Origin: Haematobia irritans
Lineage: Eukaryota; Arthropoda; Insecta; Diptera; Muscidae
Direction: 5' to 3'
NCBI RefSeq assembly: GCF_050003625.1
Contig: NC_134398.1
Location: 72,159,635-72,223,634, forward strand
DNA: 64,000 nucleotides
The position numbers were made by a program, and so were the translations under genes. Under the pieces are notes generated by a model. It made no database searches and was not told where the DNA came from. It was given only the letters and a program-made list of their open reading frames with translations. This document shows positions 54,564 to 64,000 of this stretch, one piece after another; position 1 is the stretch's first letter, and each line of letters starts with the position of its first letter.

Positions 54564-56393
54564 TCATTTTTTATAACGGAAACTTTGGCGTATTTTTTTC
54601 TTTTTAGGCATGTCATAAAAAAAGTCTTGAATGAAGTTATAAAAAGTATCTGATTCTTCGGGATATTGTAAATTAAAGACATAAAATATTTTAAATAAAA
54701 TATCTACAGCATCAAGAATTGTTAAAAACGGATATTCAATTCCATCGAAATATAAAACAATGGACTTGATATTAGTTAGTTCGCCGACAATTAGCAACTT
54801 TGGTTGTATACACCGATTTTGGAGCTTTGCTAAGTTTAATTTTTCTGCTATTTCTTCCTTTGTACTTCCTATAAATGCAAAAGATTCTTGCGAGTCCAAA
54901 ATACTAAATTTCTTCCTTATTTTGGACCCATTTTCATCAGAGGTTACCCTTTGTGGAGGAGGGAACACTTGATGCAAGGTCCAGAATATTGCAAATTGTT
55001 TAGATTCTGAAATCATGAGATTGTTTATTTACATAAGTATCGACTATTAAAAATACAAACCTTGATTTGAAGATGTATCCTCGTCATCGAATTTCTTAAG
55101 TAAAGTCGAGTTCGGCAATTTGGTTTTTAAAAATGCGAACAATTTAATTTCCAAAGATGTCCATGTAATTTTAATATCTTTTGCCAAAGGAAATTTTAAA
55201 CTAAAATCAATATCAATCTGAAAATAAATAAAAAATAAATATAAATTTGTTAATAATCATATTTAAACTTACTAATCCGCCACCGTTTGGTTTTGTATAC
55301 TCCGGCCAAAGCTTAAGAGCTTCTAATGTAGATTTTGAAGCCATAATTTGCTTAAATCGCATCGGGGAACATTGCCTCCAATAAATATCGAGCTCTTCGG
55401 CAGTATGGAACCAGATCGTAAATATTGAAAAGCGAATGTGCAGTCAACGTCAATTTCTCCTAATAGGAATATAATTTAAGATATAGGATCGTCCGAAAAG
55501 AAATTTTAGACCAACGAAGATTTTTTATAGTAGAAGTTGCTTCTGTAAAAGTAAACAACACCTTTTTGCAGCAAAATAAATATTCGTTGGATGTAAGAAT
55601 TATAATTTTGCGTGCTTAATACTAACTTAATGGGCCAACATTATCATCCGTCCTAATGTTTTCCTTGGACTTTAAAACAATTTTTTGTGCACGTTTCATA
55701 TTGGAAATTTTGTTATAAATCATCCCTCTTTTTCCTTGCTGGTAGAATTCCTAGTCAAATTAGTGGGGTTACATCTGATAAAATACAAAATTCAAACAAA
55801 GATTTACCTTTTTTTCAGAGGCAAAAATTGTGCAAATTTCATCTTCTAGTGCGGCACATTGTTGAACATTGTATTCAATTCCTTTTTCTTGCAAAAAATT
55901 TGCTATTGTATTAATAAGAAGGTATCTTTGCTCGTCGTGAAGAATTCTGTGCTCAGCGTAGTATTTAAAAATCATGCTGCCACTTTTTGTATTGTTAAGG
56001 ATATCATGTACAGTGAATACTTGCTGTTTATTTAAATGCATCGGCTGCGCAACTGTGTCAACGTCTTCATAGTTTTGAGTATAATAAGAGAGGTTTCTAT
56101 TTTTATTTAATGATGATTTCCATTGTTCTAATTTATGCTCAAAGAGAGCATGCTCCCCTATTGGACGGCCATCAAAAATGCGTTGTATGTGATGTTGTTG
56201 TAAAATTTTTAAGATTTCCAAATTAATTTTATTTTCTGAAATAGTAATATTGATAATAAATAATAGAATTGTGTATGGTTTTATAAAATAACAAGTACTT
56301 ACCATGTAATAAAGAATATAAGTGTGCAAGGTTCCATGAGGACAATAAATTTTTCAAATCGGTGTCCAATAAATCGATATCCATATTATCCAT
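54564..56393 (-). CDS. Second transposon gene, SAM-like N-terminus, six exons
   Basis: The predicted exons on the minus strand are 56393-56303, 56235-55808, 55750-55627, 55459-55273, 55217-55061 and 55006-54564. All have GT/AG borders and compatible phases except inside exon 4, where one base is lacking to keep frame. About 476 residues. Residues 1-65 read as a sterile-alpha-motif-like fold (LSSWNLAHLYSLLHENKINL, then QRIFDGRPIGEHALF). A conserved-looking middle (RYLLINTIANFLQEKGIEYN, CAALEDEICTIF) and a C-terminal block (AIFWTLHQVFPPPQR, then LLIVGELTNIKSIVLYFDGI) follow. The function is unknown; I infer an accessory protein because it is encoded with the transposase between the same ends. 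It could instead be a captured gene. Confidence 0.65.
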
Positions 56394-56415
56394 TTTAATA
56401 GATGCTTTTGTAAAA

Positions 56416-58792
56416 TTATTTCAACTTTATAAATGAGCTGCCTTTTTCAGTGTAAACGACATCAACTGGTGGTCCCACTATATCATGAAGACTTAAAGCA
56501 ACGTACTCATTAGAAATAACACCATATTCAAAAGCAGCGTAGTGGGCATTGAATTTTGTTGAAACCTTCTTGCATATGAGAAAAATTTGATTGCTATGCG
56601 TTTTAACTATGTAAGATATATTAAAGATTGTATAATCTTCCGAAAAAGTGGACACGAAGAGTTGAGTATTAAATGTGTAACCCCATATTGATGCGCTTAG
56701 ATGTATTGAAAATGATTGTAAAGGTATATGTAAGATATCACTTATAAGCTTTTCGACAACTTTGTTTATTTTTGCGGTTTTTAAAGTTAAGTCCTCATTT
56801 ACTTCATGACTTAATAAATACTTTGCAAAATGCATTTGTTGCTTATATGAAAAACTTAGTGGTAAATTTTTTCTCGATGTAATAATATGAGCATAAATTT
56901 TGAACTGCCTGTGGTTTCCTTCAAATTTGAAACTCCATATGTTTCTGAGTGGTCCCGATTTTTTTATTATAGATACATAGTGAGTTAGAAAATGGAATTT
57001 TGGTGTTAAGGGCTTTTTGAAAAATGTTTGGTATTTGTTATTTAGTAGTTCCACTTTTTTACGTATTTGATTAATGAGATTATCGCATACTTCAAAACAT
57101 AGAATATCTTCAATAGTTTCAAAAAACTCTAGTAAAAAAACCCATACCTGGTCTTCATTTGGTATTAGTTCACCAATTAGTATGGGGAAATAATGAAAAA
57201 AAAGTAGCATCTGATAAGCAGTCATATTTAGTTTTCGTTTGTCAATTTCGTTTAAGGAAATGCTAACCTTTTCGTTGCCTTTATCATACTTCCCATAGGA
57301 GAATAGCTTTAAGCGACTGTTTAGCAAATTCAATGTGAAATACTCCATTTTTGTTATAAAGTATTCAATTGACTCACACAGCACATAATGACATACGCCC
57401 TCAAAAAAGTCGTGCATAATATCAACCGCAAAATTTTCTGTGCAGTGAAATGATGGTATAGCGTTGAAAGCACACTCACTCATAACCCCAGTTTCCTCTG
57501 CTAATTCGCGTTCAATTATTTCTCTATAATTTATTCGGTTTCGTAATATTTTGGAATATTCAGTATTAGTGACTTGGGCGTCCGTTTTTTTTAAAGACAA
57601 AAACGACAATAGTAATTAGATGAAAATGATCTCGAAAATCCCAGCAAATTGTTTAAACCATGATTATCTCCAAGTATAAGACCCATTACAAAGTGAACTT
57701 TTATTTTACTACTTTCGACCTCAAATTCCACACCATCTACTTCCAATCTCTTTAGGGTTTCTACCAGTGGGAAAAAACTTTGTTGTCCATATGTTTTTAC
57801 ATCACATGATTTTAATGAGCAAGCCAAGAAAATCTCCTTTTGCTTTGCAGATTTTTTCGGAAGACAAGGAAAGCTGTAATAAAAATTACACATCGCATGT
57901 TTGTTGGACTTTGCGCCTAGAGGGTTATTTACACCGAAGTCGTCAGCATAGAGAAAATATGGTATTAAAATTTTATTTGGATATAAAGACTTTTTTTGCC
58001 TCCACAGATCTCCTTGAATAAAATTTTCAAACTTAGGATTTTTTTCTTCCTGGTTCATATACGCCAAAACTTTTTCTATATATAGATCTTTTTGAAAAAA
58101 TTTTGTAAGCTGAAAGTTTAATGGCATTAGTATTCCCTTTGCATCGGGGTTGTTACAAATCGTAAATTCAGTTGGAGAATCTATAAGTTCGTATTTCTTC
58201 ATAACATTTTGGAATTTATAATCAGTCTCCACATTATGAAACATATCCTTCCCATCTCTAACAACATCAAAAAATTTTTGTTTTGCACAAATTTAGAATC
58301 GAAAAATTTTTCGAATAGATCAATAATGGGGTTCAAGACTAGTTTCTCCACCAAAGAACGGATATTAAGGGCGTCTGTACGTGATATATTGTCCATTGAA
58401 TTTAAAGTAATTAAAAACTCGGTGGCCGAAAAATGTAATTCTTCTATTTTCTTACTATAATCGGTTTTATTTTCTCTATTATCACCTTCATCCCTCAATT
58501 CTCGCATTTCAATATCTTCACTCGTTTTTTCGTAATATTCCATACGATTAGCGCTTACTGAATGGACATTTTGGCTGGGTATCATATTGGGGAGTACGTT
58601 TGTTTTAGTGTAATGTCTTGTTAAATGGCGCGTAAATGTATGTTTCACTTGAAATTGCTGATGACAGTTTTCATAAGTGCACCGAAATTTTAAGTCAGGG
58701 GATAACACACAATGCCTTTTTAAATGCACAAAATAGTCTTTAAGGCAATCAAAATTATCCTCACATGCAAAACACTTAATTTCATTCGCCAT
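56416..58792 (-). CDS. CMC-like transposase with two C2H2 fingers, two apparent -1 shifts
   Basis: Start at 58792, stop at 56416, about 790 residues if the breaks are bridged. Two C2H2 fingers open it: C7-C10-H23-H27 and C38-C43-H56-H60. The catalytic part contains FLYADDFGVNNPLG, a GLILGDNHGLNNLLGF block and CRFC, then DIMHDFFEGV and a WSFKFEGNHRQFK block. These are the acidic and Cys motifs expected of a DDE enzyme of this group. It should cut and reinsert the element. The frame shifts by -1 at a T-run near 58271-58277 and again at an A-run near 57593-57600. Both are one base short at a homopolymer, so sequencing error, mutation or (at the first) programmed slippage are possible. The frame is otherwise open. 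Confidence 0.75.
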
Positions 58793-59254
58793 TTGTACAA
58801 TTTTTTACTCACCTTCTTCTCTAGAAGCTGGAAACTATTTTGTTAGCTATTTGTTCTTCGTGTACTCAGTTTTTATTTTTGATTGAAAAAATATTTTACA
58901 AAGACTAAAAAAATATTTTACAAATCGTTTATATTTGACTTTTTATATGGCAAATACATGAAATAAAAATTTCGAGTGCTACGTTTCTAAATGCAAGTAG
59001 AAATTATCGAAATTGCTCAAAGTATTTACATCAATTACCTAGCATAATTAAATCAATAACTTTAATACTTGGTTCAATTGAACATAGTAATTGATGTATT
59101 GTGAATTCAATTATAAGTACATTTTGAAATTTTATACAGTTTTTCATTCAACCAATTATTTTGGTAATTAACTTAATAAAAATCGTATTTGACTTAATTT
59201 TTTTATTCAATTATGCCAATAATTGATTTTTTTATTGCTTCATTTTTTTCTGTG

Positions 59255-59559
59255 TATACATACAAGAGAGTAAAACTTGAGTTAGTAATTTTAATTCTAT
59301 TTTTTGAAAAAAGTGGCAGAAATGCTTTAAAGCAAACTTTTAACTAAAGTGGTTTTTATTTTACTGAGTTCTTTATGTTTTCTTTAACTGCAAGTTTGAT
59401 ATATTTAATTTCTTAATTTATCCATTTAAAAAACATAATTAATTCTTTGCCAAAAATTTAAATGGGTCAAATTTACCATCACCTCAGTATATAGCGCACC
59501 TCTGTAAATAAAGGTTAATTTCAAAAAACAAAAAAAAAAATGTATTCAAAGTTTCAAAA
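59255..59559. other. Spacer
   Basis: AT-rich DNA to the right of the transposon; no gene or repeat recognised. Confidence 0.4.
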
Positions 59560-59750
59560 TAACACAAATTAATTCGAAATATTTGAAGCTTTTTTATCTT
59601 GAATCCATAGATCCAATATCTCAGTTAGTTTAAAGATTATTTCTTTAAATTTCAAATTGTTTTCTTTGTTTTAAGGAAAATTTGCGTCACTTCACAGACA
59701 TACGACATGAATGGAAGGACGCACATTTCAAAGATTTCTGTCCTAAATTT
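59560..59750. repeat. CACTG subfamily B fragment
   Basis: Shares 'gaaatatttgaagctttttt', 'aatatctcagttagtttaaa' and 'gaaggacgcacatttcaaa' with the 20040-20210 region. Confidence 0.6.
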
Positions 59751-59756
59751 TAACCC

Positions 59757-60196
59757 TTTCACTACCGATGTCCACTTAGAAGGACATTCGAAAAAGACAC
59801 CAAATTCTATTTTCCCACTTAGTTTCGATTTATTTCTCGATGTTATTTTAAAGTAGAGGCTTTAATCTAAATAAGCTATAAATATTTTCCATATTGGTGA
59901 TCACTAAAAATTATTTTTATAAATATTTTTAACAATAAACGAAAAATACGAAAATTTGAGACAATTTTTCTTTTGTATGTTTCTAGTAAATGGACATTTA
60001 TACAAAAACTATTGCTGATAGTTTTACGGTTTCTTTTTTGTATTTTTTCTCACACTGTGAAAAATATTATAGGCCAAATAGGGCTTATTTTCGTAAGGCC
60101 ATTTGGTCACAATTCCAGAATCAAGTTTTCAGAAAAAGCTCATATGTAATTGAGGTAGGTTCTCAAAATGACAAGTTTTGTTCTACATGCTGTTAG
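59757..60196. other. Intergenic DNA, possible piggyBac-type end
   Basis: TTAACCCTTTCACTACCGAT at about 59751 looks like a TTAA/CCC terminus, but I found no matching right end. The short open frame at 59990-60196 has no recognisable feature. Confidence 0.35.
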
Positions 60197-61230
60197 TACA
60201 CCCTCAAAAAAAATCGCTTCTGTAACATATACTCCCAAACATATTTTGCTTCAAGCATATACATTTTTGGGTATTGCCCAAACATTTATATTTTTGATTT
60301 CTTCCAATATATAATATGTTTGAAAGCATATAGGTCTAAACAATATAATATGTTTGGGTAGTCTAAGTTCGAAACATTTTTTATTTTTCCATCCAAATTC
60401 AATAATGTTGTCTTCCAAAAAACTATATGTTATTATGTGAACATATAATATGTTTGGACCCAAAACTATTATATGCTGAGAAGAATTTTCTCCCAAAGAA
60501 TATTGTGCTCAAAAATTTTTTTCTGCCTAATTGTATATTGCCTCACATTTTTTCACTTCCATGAGTTTTTTAGTTCTTAGTAACTTTTTCTGTAATACAA
60601 ACATTGTAGAAGAAATTATTAAATTTTATAATTTTTTTTCAATTTTACCTTTTGCCGGACGGGGATTCGAACAACGGACCACACAGTTTGTAAGCCAGCA
60701 CACTAACCACTGGGCTACGTAGCTGTTATGGTCATCAAGAGATAATTATCGTTATAAGTTATATTTATATAGCATAGCTTGCGGCGCCCACGAGCCGATG
60801 CAAACATAACATTGTTTAACAACATAACATTGTTAACCATACATTTGTTGGCAGCGTGGAGCAGTGGTTGGTCGTCCGCCTTGCGTGACAGGGGTCCTGG
60901 GTTCGATCCCTGCTTCGACCAACACCATTTTTTTTAAATATATTTTTTAACATATATTCCAGATTCGTTCGGAAGTTCCCGAAAAGGTGTTCAGCATTAT
61001 ATACTATTATATTAAATTTTTACTACGAAATTGTAAAGTGTTTTTTATAAAAGACTTAAAGTCAGAAAAGAAAAATGCTTGATATAAACGAAATGGACTG
61101 AGTTTAAATCAAATATTATTTTTTTATTGCAAAAATAAAAATTGTGTAACAAATAAAGGTTTTTGTATAAAAGTTTAAAATTTTCGAAGAAATTCAAAAA
61201 CTCTTACAAAAGAAGAACGTGAATTCGAGT
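60197..61230. repeat. Composite repeat R3, copy 2 (inverted relative to 15777-16470)
   Basis: It starts at an 'aaaaaatcgcttctgtaaca' end, then many 'acatataatatgttt' motifs. An inverted tRNA-like module (60655-60722) and a forward SINE-type head (60850-60930, 'cgtggagcagtggttgg', 'gggttcgatccctgc') follow, then the 'acttaaagtcagaaaag' segment. The paired tRNA-like modules and their spacing match copy 1. Confidence 0.65.
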
Positions 61231-61429
61231 ATATAAAAATATTTTTCCATCGAATTCTAAGGTTAACGATAATCATTCAAAAGCATATTATATTTAAATT
61301 CTAAACAGTAATTTTACATACATTTATTTTGGTGTGAACAATTGTTTGCTAGCATGTAACACCATTAATTTAGAAATACAAATAAATATGAATTTTTATT
61401 AACGAATAATTTTGTACTTAATTTAATTC

Positions 61430-61716
61430 TTAAGGCCGGTATAAGTTGGTATTATCGCGTTAAAATACAATTTGTTATAATACAATTTACCGGAAAAAGT
61501 TGTAATGTTATTCTGGTTTTGCCGCTAAAATGAGAAATAATGTTAGCGGCAAAACTCGAACTCAATGCCCGCTTTTATTTTCGAAAAAATCGTTCAACTC
61601 CTCTTGGACTACTCATTAATAAAGAGGAACTAATCTTTGTTTTTATAGATCTTACTGTTTAATTTTTCACTGTTTCGCCCTGTTTTCATTTTACTTTCAC
61701 AACTCTAAAAAGAGTG
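61430..61716 (+). repeat. Dispersed repeat R1, copy 3, left part
   Basis: 'cggcaaaactcgaactcaat' to 'ttcaactcctcttggactac' matches the inverted copy near 13900-13975. It then continues as R1 to 'ctctaaaaagag', where a CACTG element is inserted. 61430-61500 includes a TTAAGGCCGGTATAAG motif of unknown origin. Confidence 0.65.
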
Positions 61717-62328
61717 CACTGAAAAAATATTGTCGTGAGGCCAAATAGTTCATGTCCTTAAAATAAGAATACAACTTTTGCTTAGCTTAGAAGACGCATT
61801 TCTCTAATATAAAGTTTTTTCCATGTTCAAAGGTCGATACTTTCAATGAAGTCGTGTTGTCGTTATAATTAAGTGATTTGACATAAAAATGGGTATCATA
61901 ACATGAAAGTACAAATTTTTGGACTAAGGTCAACTTGTCTTTAATAATTCAGAAAAATTCTTTAAAATTAATGAAACTGTCTTTAAATTTGTTGCATTTT
62001 TGCATCTTGACTACAAGGCAAAAATCATTAAAAAATAGGATATGTTTTTCAATACTTTATTTTAAAGACATTTTTTACTTGAAACATAGCATAATTTCTA
62101 CTGGAAGTCTTGTTTTTAACGGACATTTTATAGCATATGAAAAAAAGCTGAAAAAGCGAAAAATTGAAATGTGCTTCGTAGAGTCAAGTACACAAAACCC
62201 CATTTAAAAAAAAATTGTGTCTTAAAAGCATCCTTACTTGTATTCTCCGCTTCTTTGGTTCGGAATCAATACCAAAATTGTTAAAGTGGAGACACAATCT
62301 TTGGAACCGGACATGCTTTTTTTCAGTG
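61717..62328. mobile_element. CACTG-ended element, intact, in R1 copy 3
   Basis: 612 bp from CACTGAAAAAATATTGTCG to ...gctttttttcagtg, flanked by TG (61715-61716, 62329-62330). The empty site is visible in R1 copy 1 (aaaaagagtatagtgccc at ~646), giving a 2-bp duplication. The open frame at 61935-62207 is incidental. Confidence 0.9.
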
Positions 62329-63910
62329 TGTAGTGCCCTTTCGTTAGTTTTTATGAAGATCCCTTTAATTACCTTTGTTTGAATATTTTGACTTACTCGT
62401 CCTACGTTCCGATTTGTTTTGACGAAACAAAACTCATGCTCTTTTTTTCAAATATATTTTATCTTGGTTCTGAATGAATTTTCTCTCCGAATACTCATTT
62501 TAATATTTTACTTAAGCATATATAATTTTTGGCGAAGTCTTATATCACAACATATATATGTTTACTCATAATATGTAACTTTATACTTGTTTATATTCAC
62601 ACATAGTATTTTTCCTATATATAATGAAAATTTCTTTGTGTATATATATTTGTAATGCGCCAATTGGTTACTTTCATTATTTTACTTCCAGCATAAACTT
62701 TGTCTCTCTTTGTAAACACATATATGTTTATGGGCTATTTCTAAATTAATATATGTTTGCATCCAAGCATATAATATTTACAAACATTTTATGTCCCAAA
62801 CATAATATGTTCTAACATATTAACATATATGTCCCAAACATATTATGCTAGTTTATGAACATTATATGTTTGCACTCAAAAATATTGTGTTTAAAAATTT
62901 GAGTTCCAAACATATAATGTTTATACCCAAACATATGAAAAACAGTCTTTTTCGTCCGTGCACCTCTAGCGAAATTTTCGGTAGCAAACATTTATTTAAG
63001 TCTACAACAAAAAAACAGGGCTGTGTACACAAATTTTAAACCAGCTAATCGCTTTTAAAAATTGTTAATATATGCTCCAAATATGCGGAATCAATACCAA
63101 AATTGTTAAAGTGGAGACACAATCTTTGGAACCGGACATGCTTTTTTTCAGTGTGTAGTGCCCTTTCGTTAGTTTTTATGAAGATCCCTTTAATTACCTT
63201 TGTTTGAATATTTTGACTTACTCGTCCTACGTTCCGATTTGTTTTGACGAAACAAAACTCATGCTCTTTTTTTCAAATATATTTTATCTTGGTTCTGAAT
63301 GAATTTTCTCTCCGAATACTCATTTTAATATTTTACTTAAGCATATATAATTTTTGGCGAAGTCTTATATCACAACATATATATGTTTACTCATAATATG
63401 TAACTTTATACTTGTTTATATTCACACATAGTATTTTTCCTATATATAATGAAAATTTCTTTGTGTATATATATTTGTAATGCGCCAATTGGTTACTTTC
63501 ATTATTTTACTTCCAGCATAAACTTTGTCTCTCTTTGTAAACACATATATGTTTATGGGCTATTTCTAAATTAATATATGTTTGCATCCAAGCATATAAT
63601 ATTTACAAACATTTTATGTCCCAAACATAATATGTTCTAACATATTAACATATATGTCCCAAACATATTATGCTAGTTTATGAACATTATATGTTTGCAC
63701 TCAAAAATATTGTGTTTAAAAATTTGAGTTCCAAACATATAATGTTTATACCCAAACATATGAAAAACAGTCTTTTTCGTCCGTGCACCTCTAGCGAAAT
63801 TTTCGGTAGCAAACATTTATTTAAGTCTACAACAAAAAAACAGGGCTGTGTACACAAATTTTAAACCAGCTAATCGCTTTTAAAAATTGTTAATATATGC
63901 TCCAAATATT
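62261..63910. repeat. 825-bp tandem duplication, two apparently identical copies
   Basis: 62261-63085 is followed directly by 63086-63910; I found no difference on reading both. Each copy starts 68 bp inside the right end of the CACTG element and covers the following R1 sequence, so the second copy has only a piece of that element. The 64-codon frame at 62845 and its twin at 63670 are repeat sequence. It could be real and recent, or an assembly artefact. Confidence 0.95.
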
Positions 63911-64000
63911 CCTCAAATAAATTGTTTATTATTTACAGACCTTTTAAAACTTTTACGCACACAATGATTGTAATAAATTAAATGTTTGCTGCCAAAATAT
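63911..64000. other. Window end, unclassified
   Basis: AT-rich sequence with no feature seen. Confidence 0.4.

Larger units (their letters stand above)
53770..59254 (-). mobile_element. Near-complete two-gene DNA transposon with CACAG ends (CMC-like)
   Basis: Ends CACAGAAAAAAGTGAA at 53770 and the complement of CACAGAAAAAAATGAA at 59254. Subterminal regions are rich in aattgaatt/caaatac motifs on both sides. Two genes are transcribed on the minus strand. One is a zinc-finger transposase (58792-56416); the other is a spliced gene (56393-54564) with a SAM-like N-terminus. Flanks are AA and TA, so no exact duplication was seen. The assignment to the CACTA/Mirage/Chapaev (CMC) group rests on CAC-starting ends, the 2-bp duplications of related local elements and the transposase motifs. 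Confidence 0.8.

Noticed and set aside
60850..60930. tRNA gene
   Set aside because: The A- and B-box-like sequences are present, but the flanking sequence is a dispersed repeat and the stem pairing is poor by eye. The other tRNA-like heads were rejected on the same grounds.
62845..63864. Two identical 64-residue proteins
   Set aside because: They are the same stretch of R1-type repeat copied by the 825-bp tandem duplication, with no coding signature.

Overview
The window is AT-rich eukaryotic DNA crowded with transposons, and I read it as a higher-fly genome, most likely calyptrate and muscid-like. That is an inference from three things: a fly-type core-1 galactosyltransferase gene, jockey-type LINEs, and dispersed repeats built on 'tatatgggggctata' arrays. 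No species is claimed. One confident host protein-coding gene is present, C1GalT (core 1 beta-1,3-galactosyltransferase), with four coding exons on the + strand at 49525-52800. An 88-residue open frame at 19286-19552 (-) is a weak second candidate. Almost everything else is mobile DNA or its debris.

Layout. 1-7.5 kb: a ~155-bp tandem array, copies of several dispersed repeats, a palindromic element (3086-4873) and tRNA-headed SINEs. 7.5-19.6 kb: a 250-bp MITE, a decayed mariner inside a larger repeat, repeats with exact 153-bp internal units, and composite tRNA-like repeats. 19.7-25.0 kb: a DNA element with CACTG ends, split by a jockey-type LINE that itself holds a 153-bp-array element and a MITE. 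26.2-37.2 kb: two ~2.6-kb copies of one CACTG/CACAG-ended transposon in inverted orientation. The left copy is split by a LINE with an intact 1089-codon endonuclease/reverse transcriptase and by a hAT-like element holding a mariner. The right copy carries a piggyBac-like MITE. 39-47.7 kb: a Tc1 relic broken by a hAT-like element with an 8-bp duplication and by a CACTG element that holds a 5'-truncated LINE with a 14-bp duplication. 49.3-53.2 kb: C1GalT, with a hAT-like fragment and a piggyBac-like MITE in its 2-kb third intron. 53.8-59.3 kb: a nearly complete 5.5-kb two-gene DNA transposon with CACAG ends. 59.5-64 kb: repeat debris ending in an apparently identical 825-bp tandem duplication.

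How the parts relate. Many non-autonomous elements here end in CAC(T/A)GAAAAAA and sit between 2-bp repeats (TA, TG or CA). The 5.5-kb element has the same kind of ends and encodes a zinc-finger DDE-type transposase plus a SAM-like second protein, so it is the local candidate source of their mobility. Nested insertions, target duplications and paired empty sites give a readable order of events. I could not run alignments; boundaries were read by eye and some may be off by several bases.
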